This document shows, piece after piece, positions 35,839 to 44,185 of a stretch of DNA of 64,000 bases (positions within the stretch are counted from its first letter, which is position 1; each line of letters opens with the position of its first letter). The DNA comes from Candidatus Treponema equifaecale (GTDB lineage Bacteria > Spirochaetota > Spirochaetia > Treponematales > Treponemataceae): NCBI GenBank assembly GCA_018064905.1, contig JAGHUJ010000023.1:1-64000 (forward strand). The letters are read 5' to 3'. The position numbers were made by a program, and so were the translations under genes. The notes below the pieces were generated by a model that did no database searches, had not been told where the DNA came from, and worked only from the letters and a program-made list of their open reading frames with translations.

Positions 35839-36874
35839 ACACCTTAAAAATTCCCACCTGTGCACAGGCAAAAATAATTCCAAAAAGGGTGAATGCACTT
35901 AGGATGCTTGTCCAAACCACCAGCTGTCCTGCCAGTTCGTCGTCATTGTTCATTTCTGTTGCCATTGGAACTGAGCTTACGGCTGTAGGTGTTCCGAACA
36001 ATGCGATGAGTGCTGGAAATTCCACTTCCCTGAACCCAAAAAAATAAGCACATACCAATGTTGAAACAGGAACAATCAGAACCCTGGCCAGTGTACCGAT
36101 AGTGATCAGCTTTTTTAATCTGGCCACCGCGCTGAATGTAAAGGTTCCACCAAGAGCAATCAGGGCTACTGGTGTGGCGCAGCTTCCAACCATCTGAATT
36201 GTTCTGTACAGGAAGGGCAGGTTGTCCTTGATTGTGAACACTTTTTTTGTAATTTCAATTCCTTCTTCATTGAGAAAGGTTGTTTCTGGAATGAAGTATC
36301 TGATCACAAGGAAAACAAAGCCTGAACCGCAGCCAATGATCAGTGGGTTTGTGGCGATTTTTTTTAAGATGCTGAGCAAATCAAATTTCTTTCCTTCTTC
36401 CTTCATAAACATTGTAAGGCTCAGAACTGCCAGAATGTTGAAAAGAGGAATGAAGAGTGAAGAAAGGATTGAAGCTACTGCAATTGCCTGAAACTCGTTT
36501 CCAACCAGAGAAATTACCAGGGAAAGTCCGATGATTGCGTTGTTTGAGCGGTATGCGGCCTGAACCATTACACCTTTCTGCCGAACATCCTTCACAAAAA
36601 GTCCGCACAGAACAGCGGCAATGACAAAGGTTCCAAGAATTGCAACAAAAGTGAATGCACAAACCTTGCCATAATTTGCGATGGCACCAAGATTTGAAAC
36701 ATTGTAAACATTGTAGAAAAGCATCGTAGGCAAGCAGCATCTGAAGCTAAGTTTGTTCAGCAGTTTAAAAAAATCCTGCGGAAAAACCTTTAAATTTTTA
36801 AGAACATATCCAACAAGAATTGTAAGAACAACAGGAAGAACTGCGTTGCAGGTAAAGAATAATTTAGAAAGCAT
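35837..36874 (-). CDS. AEC (auxin efflux carrier) family transporter
   Basis: Ten-TM protein; 'AAYRSNNAIIGLSLV', 'PTAVSSVPMATEMNNDDELAGQLVVWTSILSAFTLF'. Confidence 0.85.
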   Translation of the reverse strand: MLSKLFFTCNAVLPVVLTILVGYVLKNLKVFPQDFFKLLNKLSFRCCLPTMLFYNVYNVSNLGAIANYGKVCAFTFVAILGTFVIAAVLCGLFVKDVRQKGVMVQAAYRSNNAIIGLSLVISLVGNEFQAIAVASILSSLFIPLFNILAVLSLTMFMKEEGKKFDLLSILKKIATNPLIIGCGSGFVFLVIRYFIPETTFLNEEGIEITKKVFTIKDNLPFLYRTIQMVGSCATPVALIALGGTFTFSAVARLKKLITIGTLARVLIVPVSTLVCAYFFGFREVEFPALIALFGTPTAVSSVPMATEMNNDDELAGQLVVWTSILSAFTLFGIIFACAQVGIFKV

Positions 36875-37190
36875 GAAAAAATTATAGAACTAAATCAAAA
36901 AAACTAAAAGTTAAAAAGCACACATAATCGCCCCACCAGAAAAAATCTGCAACTTTTCACTTTAGAAATGGTCTAATATGATGGATAATGTTATTGATTG
37001 AATGTAGAGTTTTATAAAATTTCACGAAATGTCTAAGAAATAAATGGAGCGGAGCCGAAGTTCTGACAAAAAATTGTCTGCAACTTGTTGCACCACGATA
37101 TTTTTGGCAGGTTTTCGGTGGAAGCGCAGTTTATTTCTGAATTTAGGACAAATATATAAAACTCAAAATTTATTTCAAAAGAGGATAAAA

Positions 37191-37952
37191 ATGGCACAGT
37201 ATATTCAGGGAAAAGATGAAGACGGTAAATTCCGTTTTGAAACAATGGTTTATTTCTGCGAAGCAAACGACAACAAGCAGCTTTCGCTTTATGATTTGCT
37301 TAAAATAACCTCTGACGGTGCGGTGGAAGACTACAACCAGCAGGGAATGAGCAGAGATGTTCTTTACAACAATCATTATGCGATTCTTGTAAGCAGACTT
37401 TCCTTCCACTTCCACAGAATGCCAAAGGAGAATGAAGCCATCGTATTTAAAACCTGGGAAGAAAAGCCAGAGCCGCTTCAGCTGGTTCGTGCATATGAAA
37501 TTGAGAGCAAAACAGGCGAAAAGCTTGTAAGCGGAATCAGTTCATGGATTCTTGTTGATCCAGACAGCCGAAGAATCATTCCTACAAAGAAATTTGAAAT
37601 GCGTCCTGAAATTACAAGAGTTGAAGACCATGAATGCATGAAGTACGGAAAAATTCCTCATCCAGAGGAAGCTGAAATGCAGGTTTTTGACGAAAGAATC
37701 ATCAAGTATTCAGATTTGGATGGAAACGGCCACACAAACAATGCCAGATACGGTGCCTTTGTTGCAGACGCTCTTCCAGAACAGCTCCGCCATGTGACTT
37801 TTACTGATTTCCGTTTGAACTACGCAAAGGAAGCCAAAATCGGCCAGAAGCTGACAGTTTACGGAAAGATTGATGAAGAAGTTAAGAAACTGATTTTAAT
37901 CGGAAAAATGGAAGACGGAACAGTAAGCTTTGAAGCTGAATTGTGCTGGTAG
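37191..37952 (+). CDS. acyl-ACP thioesterase family protein
   Basis: FRFETMVYFCEANDNKQLSLYDLLKITSDGAVEDYNQQGMSRDVLY; DLDGNGHTNNARYGAFVADALP. Confidence 0.85.
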   Translation: MAQYIQGKDEDGKFRFETMVYFCEANDNKQLSLYDLLKITSDGAVEDYNQQGMSRDVLYNNHYAILVSRLSFHFHRMPKENEAIVFKTWEEKPEPLQLVRAYEIESKTGEKLVSGISSWILVDPDSRRIIPTKKFEMRPEITRVEDHECMKYGKIPHPEEAEMQVFDERIIKYSDLDGNGHTNNARYGAFVADALPEQLRHVTFTDFRLNYAKEAKIGQKLTVYGKIDEEVKKLILIGKMEDGTVSFEAELCW

Positions 37953-37972
37953 TGAAGATTGCCACGCGGATT

Positions 37973-38198
37973 TCAGGTTTACAATTGCTAAACCTGAAAA
38001 ACAAGCGAGTCAATCCCTTGAACGAAGTGTGGATTGACCGTTTGTATTCGAGATTCCTACGGAATCTCAAAAAAATAGCCACCAAGGATGGTGGCTGCTA
38101 AAGAATTCCCTAAATTGTCATTTCGAGCGAAGTCGAGAAATCTATAAATCGTTATAATATAATGAGTTATAGACCTCTCCACTACGGTCGAGGTGACA
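37973..38198. repeat. hairpin island: four hairpins plus tail-to-tail GTCAYYTCGA pair
   Basis: TCAGGTTTA/TAAACCTGA; GTCAATCC/GGATTGAC; GAGATTCC-TAC-GGAATCTC; AGCCACCA-AGGA-TGGTGGCT; TGTCATTTCGAGCGAAGTCGAGAAATCT and inverted AGACCTCTCCACTACGGTCGAGGTGACA. Confidence 0.9.
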
Positions 38199-38216
38199 AA
38201 AATGATACTTTTTCAG

Positions 38217-38244
38217 TGGCCTCAGAAATGGTGGCCATTTTTTT
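38217..38244 (+). terminator. possible Rho-independent terminator
   Basis: TGGCC-tcagaaatggt-GGCCATTTTTTT. Confidence 0.4.
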
Positions 38245-38806
38245 AGTTCTTAGCTCTTTCTACGAATGAACCGTCGCGTGTATCGATTACGATGCGGTCA
38301 TCTGTGTTACAGAACAATGGAACTTTAACTTCCATACCTGTATCAAGTGTAGCTGGTTTTGTAGACTTACCAGAAGTATCACCCTTAACACCTGGTTCAC
38401 AGTAAGTGATTGTGCGAGTTACCTGGATTGGAAGGCGAACACCAACTGGTTTTCCTTCGTAGTATGTAACTTTTACTTCGTAGTCATCATCTGGAGAAAT
38501 GTAACCAGCGTTGTCGCCGAGGTAGTCCTTTTCCAAAGTGATGTCATCGTAAGTTTCCTGATCCATGAAGTGGAAATCGTTTCCGTCGATGTAAGAAAGT
38601 TTTACAACTTTTTCTACCAATTCAACTTCTTCGAATTTTTCACCAGCATCAAGACCGAGGTCCATTGTGCTTCCTGTTACGATGTTTGCAACGCGGAGCT
38701 TTGTAACCATACCCTGGCGTCCTGATTTCTGTCCGAGCATCTTCTGAACGATAAGTGGTGCACCTTCATACATGAAAGCTGTTCCAACTTTGATTTCGTT
38801 TGTCAT
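38243..38806 (-). CDS. efp: elongation factor P
   Basis: MTNEIKVGTAFMYEGAPLIVQKMLGQKSGRQGMVTKLRVANIVTGSTMDLGLDAGEKFEEVEL. Confidence 0.93.
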   Translation of the reverse strand: MTNEIKVGTAFMYEGAPLIVQKMLGQKSGRQGMVTKLRVANIVTGSTMDLGLDAGEKFEEVELVEKVVKLSYIDGNDFHFMDQETYDDITLEKDYLGDNAGYISPDDDYEVKVTYYEGKPVGVRLPIQVTRTITYCEPGVKGDTSGKSTKPATLDTGMEVKVPLFCNTDDRIVIDTRDGSFVERAKN

Positions 38807-38907
38807 CAACATAATATGTTACCTCAAAAAAAATAGTATGAATGTTTATTTAGTAATTTTAGAATGTTTTTCCAAGAATTTCAAGGACTCAAAATCACTG
38901 CGGCAAT

Positions 38908-40278
38908 CTACATTTCAAGTTTGTCAATAAAATCAAGCAGGTGCTGGGCCAGGTTTCCGTTTGAAATCAGTTTTTCGCTGAATTTTCTGAAACTTTCCGT
39001 AAATCCACTTTCCTTTAAAGCAGAGTAGTGCAGCAGTTTTTTTAATAATTCTTTGGGCGTTGCCTCGCACCTTAAAGGTGCTCCGCCGGGCTCTTGCTGC
39101 AACTCCTCGCTGCGCTGTGGTGTTTCCGCAACGATCCCTAACGCAAAGTTTTCCGCTGTGGACTTGTTGTAGCTGTTCCAATATTCCTTCAAAACTCTGA
39201 ATTGTTCTTCATCAAAAAAAACTTCCATTCTGTCCAGCAAAGCGTTCACTTTTACCAGCTGATAATCTTCATCCTGAATATAAGCATGCCACACATAAGG
39301 AATGCCGCTCAAAGCCGCTCTGGAAAGAGAATCTTCACCCCGGATAAAGTTGAAATTCATCTGTGTTAAAAGGTAGTCCCATTCTTCCTGCTGAAGAAAC
39401 GGCAGCTCCAGGACTTTAAATGGTTTTCCTGCTGCTTCATATGCCTTCATAAAAGGATCATGTCCTTTTCCAGAAGCAAGATTTACGCAAACGGAAAAAT
39501 TTTTGTCCTTTCTCTGCATTTCATCCTGAAATTCCTGAATTGCCTGAACTATTGGAACACAGTTCCTTTCATATGAAAAAAATGAAATGTTAAAAACCGA
39601 GCAGGTGTTGACTTCAACACCCAGGAACGAGCGGGTGTTGAAGTCAAGGCCCAAGAAGGAGCGGGCCTTGCGGGTGGCGTTTGAACCCGCAGAGGGGGTA
39701 GCGGAAAAGCTTTGCTTTGGAGCGAGGGGGAGACTTCCCCCACCTTTTGAAAAAATCAAACCTCCGGTTTTTTCAGTGAATCCGGGCATGAAGAAACGTT
39801 TTTTGATGTTGGTCTTGCGGGTGCCGCTTCTGAGAAGGTGAAAGTCGTCAGCATATTCTTCAGCAGTGAGATAATCCAGGTTCAGAATTTGAACAGGATT
39901 TGTAAAGGCCTCGGAAAAAATGCTGTTTTCAAGCCAGTCTGGTCTTCCGCACTGAAATCCTTCAATTATCACTGGATAATCTGCAATGTTCAATTCCAAA
40001 TTATCTGCTTTTATCACGAAATTTTTGTCCGGAGTGCAGTTTTCCAGATCCCACTTTACAACTTTCCAGACAGAATCCTTGTAGTGGAATTCCTGAATGT
40101 CCTTTGAAGGATTCACATCTTTTGCCATGGACTTAAAACTTTCCAGATTGCTTACCACCAGTGCCAGTTCAAGCTGTGGACGCAAATCTGAAACAGCCTT
40201 TGCAAGACGGTAGAGAACTCCGATGTCTCCAAAATTGTCCACTACCTTGCACAGAATCATCATGCTGTTAATTTTCAT
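38908..40278 (-). CDS. earP: EF-P arginine rhamnosyltransferase EarP (DUF2331)
   Basis: LCKVVDNFGDIGVLYRLAKAVSD; FIRGEDSLSRAALSGIPYVWHAYIQDEDYQLVKVNALL; next to efp. Confidence 0.93.
   Translation of the reverse strand: MKINSMMILCKVVDNFGDIGVLYRLAKAVSDLRPQLELALVVSNLESFKSMAKDVNPSKDIQEFHYKDSVWKVVKWDLENCTPDKNFVIKADNLELNIADYPVIIEGFQCGRPDWLENSIFSEAFTNPVQILNLDYLTAEEYADDFHLLRSGTRKTNIKKRFFMPGFTEKTGGLIFSKGGGSLPLAPKQSFSATPSAGSNATRKARSFLGLDFNTRSFLGVEVNTCSVFNISFFSYERNCVPIVQAIQEFQDEMQRKDKNFSVCVNLASGKGHDPFMKAYEAAGKPFKVLELPFLQQEEWDYLLTQMNFNFIRGEDSLSRAALSGIPYVWHAYIQDEDYQLVKVNALLDRMEVFFDEEQFRVLKEYWNSYNKSTAENFALGIVAETPQRSEELQQEPGGAPLRCEATPKELLKKLLHYSALKESGFTESFRKFSEKLISNGNLAQHLLDFIDKLEM
39055..39141 (-). repeat. 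in-frame copy of composite GGGAT...CCC repeat inside earP
   Basis: Reverse strand TTAGGGATCGTTGC...AGAGCCCGGCGGAGCACCTTTAAGGTGCGAGGCAACGCCC; outer stem GGG-at-CGTTGC/GCAACG-CCC; encodes LGIVAETPQRSEELQQEPGGAPLRCEATP. Confidence 0.8.
39599..39790 (-). repeat. tandem 30-bp repeat and palindrome cluster inside earP
   Basis: GAGC(A/G)GG.. units at 39599, 39629 and 39659 (10-aa RSFLG(L/V)(D/E)(F/V)NT); hairpins GGTGTTGA-ct-TCAACACC, CAAGGCCC/GGGCCTTG, GGGGGA-gact-TCCCCC. Confidence 0.8.
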
Positions 40279-40289
40279 TTCTGATTCCT

Positions 40290-42470
40290 TTAGAATTTCA
40301 AACCGAATCGAATTGAAGGCACAAGATGCACAGAATCTCCAAAGTTGATGGAACCGATTCTCTGTTTTCGTATTTCCTGGTCGAATGCACCGTCGTTAAA
40401 GTCATTTATGTTCAGGTCAAATACTCCTGCCACAAAAATCTGAAAGCGATGGACAGGTTTAAATGAAAGTGAAAGCCTCAAAGAAGGAACAAGATTCAAT
40501 CCCTTGTCTTCGATATCTTCAAAAATGTAAATGAAGCGTGTGTAAAGTTCTGTATCCAGCATAAGGTTTCCGTAGAGAGGATGCTGATGTCCAATTCCCG
40601 GCGAAAGTTCAAAAATATCACCAAAATTTGAAAGAGGCTGATGGGTCAAAATGCTTCCATAAATGTTTTTTGTTCCAAAATGAACTCCAAGTCCAATGTG
40701 CTGGTCAATGTCTATGTTCAGTTCAGGCTGAATTGTAAATTTTTTGTTAAGTTCAAGTCCTGCCTCTTGAACCTGCTTTTTGAGTTCAAGACCGTGTATT
40801 TTTTTTGCTGTAATCTGTTCATCTTCAAGCAGCACTTGTCCTGCTTTAAAACTCAGACCGATTCCTTCCCGTGGATAAAGGTTCTGTTTTTCTGAAGTGT
40901 GAACCAGATAACCTGCCACGTCATATTGTTCAACCGTTGCGCGGATTATGGTTGGAATGAGGCTTGGTTTGTATATCAGCACTTTGAAATTTTCATTTGC
41001 AGGAAAACCAATGACTGTTTTCTTTCCCAACAGTGGCATTGCAGCAATCGGAACCTTTATGTTTTTGTACTGAATTACTCCATCCAGTACCTGCGCAAGA
41101 AGATTTCCATCAAAGTCAAATATTGCACATTCGTAGTAGCCGTCCAGAATAATCTGAGTGCTGCCTAATGTAGAACGAATTTCATTTTCATTCAATGCAA
41201 GCATGCAGGAAAGGTACAGTTCGCAGGCGTGCATATCAACAAAGGCATTCTTCACATAGTCAACTCCGCCGTCTGTTGATTCGTTCAGTCTTTCTGCCAG
41301 CCTGTTGAAAATACCATCGCTTTCGTTCTGTGCGTTTTCTGTCTGATTTTCATTCTGTTCATTTACGACAGCCGTTGTTTTTTCAGTGGCCTTTGGAAAT
41401 ATCTGCCACATCATTTTTTCGCCACGGTTTCTCAGATTAAATGTACCTGAATAATAGGAATGAACGTCCTTGTAGAAGCTGGTAAGAAAACGCGCTATTC
41501 CACTCTGAATGAAGGTTCCGTTTTTGAATGGACAATAGTCACGCTCCAAAAGTATGTTGTAATATTTGTTGATTCTTGGAACATAGCTTTTGTCGTACAG
41601 TTCTTTATCCGTGTTCCAGCGGTTCGGCAGTGTGATTATATGACCGTATTTTTTGAATTTCCAATTGTTTCTGCAAGGTGGAACCGTAGGAACAATGTCC
41701 TCACCGTTCACGATATTCCAGATGAAGTTATATTTGTAGTTGTTTACATCGTCGGCCTGAGTTACGTTTGGTGCAGCGAATGTGTAAACGAACATTTTTT
41801 CAGAATTGAATATGCTCTGGTCAACAAGACTTGCCCCAAGAAGATTTGCAACTGCTGCTCCACGGCTGTGACCTGTAATCAAAAAACAGGCCTCGTCAGG
41901 ATCGATTTTTTGTTTGAGCATGTAGTACACAAGTGCATTCTGAACCTGAACCATAGTTCTGTAGAAGCCCTCATGCATGATGGTGTCCGCTCGTGTTGAA
42001 TCGCTGATGGCAAGATTTGAGATCCATTCGTTTGCATTCAAAGGGGTTCCTCTTATGACTACAAAAATCAGCGTCTTGTTTCCGGATGGCCCTGAGATTT
42101 GTTTAGAAGCAAAACTGAAGGCTGCCTGATTGTCACCAAGCACAGGGGTGGAATAATCTATCTTGTAGTGAAATTCCATTGCGTTTTCTTTTATTCCCAA
42201 TGCCTTGTAGCTGAGTTTGACTTCATTTTCATTTGGATTCTCTGCAACATCAACATAAGAAATTTCCGAAAGCATCGCGGCAACTCTTGCAATTCCGTGA
42301 TGGTATTCAAAGGCTGAAGCTTCCAGAATCCAGTTGTCGTTCCATTCTGTTGAAACAGGCTGAGGTCTTGGAGAGACGGTCATAAGTCCAGAAACTGGAA
42401 ATGTGAGATTTAATGAATAAGCGTTTATTGCACCAAAAAGGGCAGCTGCCAGTGTGAGTAATTTTTTCAT
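40290..42470 (-). CDS. secreted class-3-lipase-like protein with C-terminal predicted beta-barrel
   Basis: Signal peptide; GHSRGAAVANLLG nucleophile elbow, D/H residues in AAPNVTQADDVNNYKYNFIWNIVNGEDIVPTVPP; C-terminal amphipathic strands ending in FGLKF. Confidence 0.75.
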   Translation of the reverse strand: MKKLLTLAAALFGAINAYSLNLTFPVSGLMTVSPRPQPVSTEWNDNWILEASAFEYHHGIARVAAMLSEISYVDVAENPNENEVKLSYKALGIKENAMEFHYKIDYSTPVLGDNQAAFSFASKQISGPSGNKTLIFVVIRGTPLNANEWISNLAISDSTRADTIMHEGFYRTMVQVQNALVYYMLKQKIDPDEACFLITGHSRGAAVANLLGASLVDQSIFNSEKMFVYTFAAPNVTQADDVNNYKYNFIWNIVNGEDIVPTVPPCRNNWKFKKYGHIITLPNRWNTDKELYDKSYVPRINKYYNILLERDYCPFKNGTFIQSGIARFLTSFYKDVHSYYSGTFNLRNRGEKMMWQIFPKATEKTTAVVNEQNENQTENAQNESDGIFNRLAERLNESTDGGVDYVKNAFVDMHACELYLSCMLALNENEIRSTLGSTQIILDGYYECAIFDFDGNLLAQVLDGVIQYKNIKVPIAAMPLLGKKTVIGFPANENFKVLIYKPSLIPTIIRATVEQYDVAGYLVHTSEKQNLYPREGIGLSFKAGQVLLEDEQITAKKIHGLELKKQVQEAGLELNKKFTIQPELNIDIDQHIGLGVHFGTKNIYGSILTHQPLSNFGDIFELSPGIGHQHPLYGNLMLDTELYTRFIYIFEDIEDKGLNLVPSLRLSLSFKPVHRFQIFVAGVFDLNINDFNDGAFDQEIRKQRIGSINFGDSVHLVPSIRFGLKF

Positions 42471-42485
42471 TTTTCTTTTCCGATT

Positions 42486-43844
42486 TTAGAGAGCGGTTCT
42501 CGAATTTGAAGATAAACCTGAGCCTTCAGTTTGTTGCTGGGAAGTCTGCTGCGATTCCCTGGAATCCAGAGTTACCTTCAGTTTTTTGTATTCGTCATTT
42601 CTGTATACGGTTACTGTAACAGTGTCTCCCGGTTTTTTTGCTTCCAGTGCACTTGTGTAATCTGCGTATGTTCGAACATCAATATTGTCGATTTTTGTGA
42701 TTATGTCACCGCCAAGATAAATCGTAGTCGGATTGAAGCGGCTTCCATACTGAACTTGTTCCGTTCCACCAAGAATTCCGCACTTGTCTGCAGATGAACC
42801 AGACTCAACCTGGCTTACGAGAATGCCATAGTTTATTTTGATTCCTGCATATCTTGCGATTGATGAAGTCATCTGAACCGGCTTGATTTTCATGACACCA
42901 CGGCGAACTTTTCTGTAGGTGATAAGGTCTTCCACAACTCTGCGGGCTGTGCTTACAGGAACTGCAAATCCAATTCCCGCAGAACTGCCTGAATTTGAAA
43001 TGATCATTGTGTTGATTCCGACCATTTTTCCTTTTGTATCAAGAAGCGGGCCGCCAGAATTACCTGGATTGATGGCTGCATCTGTCTGAATCATGTTTCT
43101 GATGATTACATTTGAACTTTCCTGAATCGGGCGTCCAAGACCTGAAATTATTCCGGTTGTCATGGTTCTTTCAAGGGCAAATGGGTTTCCAATAGCGATT
43201 ACTTTCTGTCCAACCTTAAGCTTGTCCGAGTCTCCAAAATCAATTGTCTTAAGCTGAACATTATCAGGAGGATCAAATTTTATTACGGCAATGTCGCTTT
43301 CAACATCTTTTCCTATTACAACGCCTTCGTATGAGGTTCCGTCTGCCAGAGAAATATTTATCTTGCTGGCATTTGAAATTACATGAACATTTGTCACTAC
43401 ATAACCGCGTTTGTCGATGATGGAGCCTGAACCGGAACCACCGTCCTGAACAATCGGTTCAAGAAACCAGTTTACTCCCATGACCTGAGTGGTGATGTTA
43501 ACTACGGCCTCATTGCATTTTTCGTATACAGAAATGTTCTGAAGCTCATCCTGAGTGTAGGCTGAGTCAAAATTCTGTGAGGAATTCTTTGAGGCTGCCA
43601 CTGTATATGTTTTTTCATCAAAAGATTTTTCTTCAATAATAAGGGCAGTTTTATTTGAATCTGGGGTCTGAACTGTTCCATCCTTCTGATTTGCAGAAGC
43701 TTCAGAAACTTCCACCTGTGCGTCGTGCTTTACTTCTGTTTCTGTCTTTGAAAGAAAAGCAAATCCAGCAACGGCAAATACAATTCCCGCCAGAATTCCA
43801 AAAAAAGTTGATTTTATAAGTTGCAGTTTTGAATAAAGTTTCAT
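42486..43844 (-). CDS. HtrA/DegP-like trypsin-type serine protease with PDZ domain
   Basis: VVTNVHVISNASKINI, SDIAVIKFD, NPGNSGGPLLDTKGKMVGINTMI; C-terminal PDZ. Confidence 0.93.
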   Translation of the reverse strand: MKLYSKLQLIKSTFFGILAGIVFAVAGFAFLSKTETEVKHDAQVEVSEASANQKDGTVQTPDSNKTALIIEEKSFDEKTYTVAASKNSSQNFDSAYTQDELQNISVYEKCNEAVVNITTQVMGVNWFLEPIVQDGGSGSGSIIDKRGYVVTNVHVISNASKINISLADGTSYEGVVIGKDVESDIAVIKFDPPDNVQLKTIDFGDSDKLKVGQKVIAIGNPFALERTMTTGIISGLGRPIQESSNVIIRNMIQTDAAINPGNSGGPLLDTKGKMVGINTMIISNSGSSAGIGFAVPVSTARRVVEDLITYRKVRRGVMKIKPVQMTSSIARYAGIKINYGILVSQVESGSSADKCGILGGTEQVQYGSRFNPTTIYLGGDIITKIDNIDVRTYADYTSALEAKKPGDTVTVTVYRNDEYKKLKVTLDSRESQQTSQQQTEGSGLSSNSRTAL

Positions 43845-44176
43845 AGTTCCATTATACTTTTTTTCAGCTCAACATAAAAGTTCTGACGAAGACCTTTTTC
43901 CACCTGAATCTCATATTCTTCAGACTTGTGGCCTTTTTTTGTGACTTTAAGACTGTATGTGCCTTCCCGAAGATTTTTTATCTTAAGCTCAGTTTTTCCC
44001 TGATACTCTCCGTTTATGTAGACAGAGGCCTTTGCTGTGTTGCAGCGAATTGAAATTTCAGTTTTGTCTTCTGCTATTTCCACATTTTCCTCACTTAAAA
44101 GAGGTTCTGAAAAAGCAGGTGCAGAGAAGAGTAGAAAAAAAACAGCGGACAATATAAAAATCAGTCTTGAATTCAT
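43841..44176 (-). CDS. PEGA-domain exported protein
   Basis: AKASVYINGEYQGKTELKIKNLREGTYSLKVTKKGHKSEEYEIQVEKG. Confidence 0.8.
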   Translation of the reverse strand: MNSRLIFILSAVFFLLFSAPAFSEPLLSEENVEIAEDKTEISIRCNTAKASVYINGEYQGKTELKIKNLREGTYSLKVTKKGHKSEEYEIQVEKGLRQNFYVELKKSIMEL

Positions 44177-44185
44177 GCTTTTAAA

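Noticed and set aside
41460-41999. 179-aa plus-strand ORF opposite the lipase gene
   Set aside because: Antisense shadow ORF within a strongly supported CDS.
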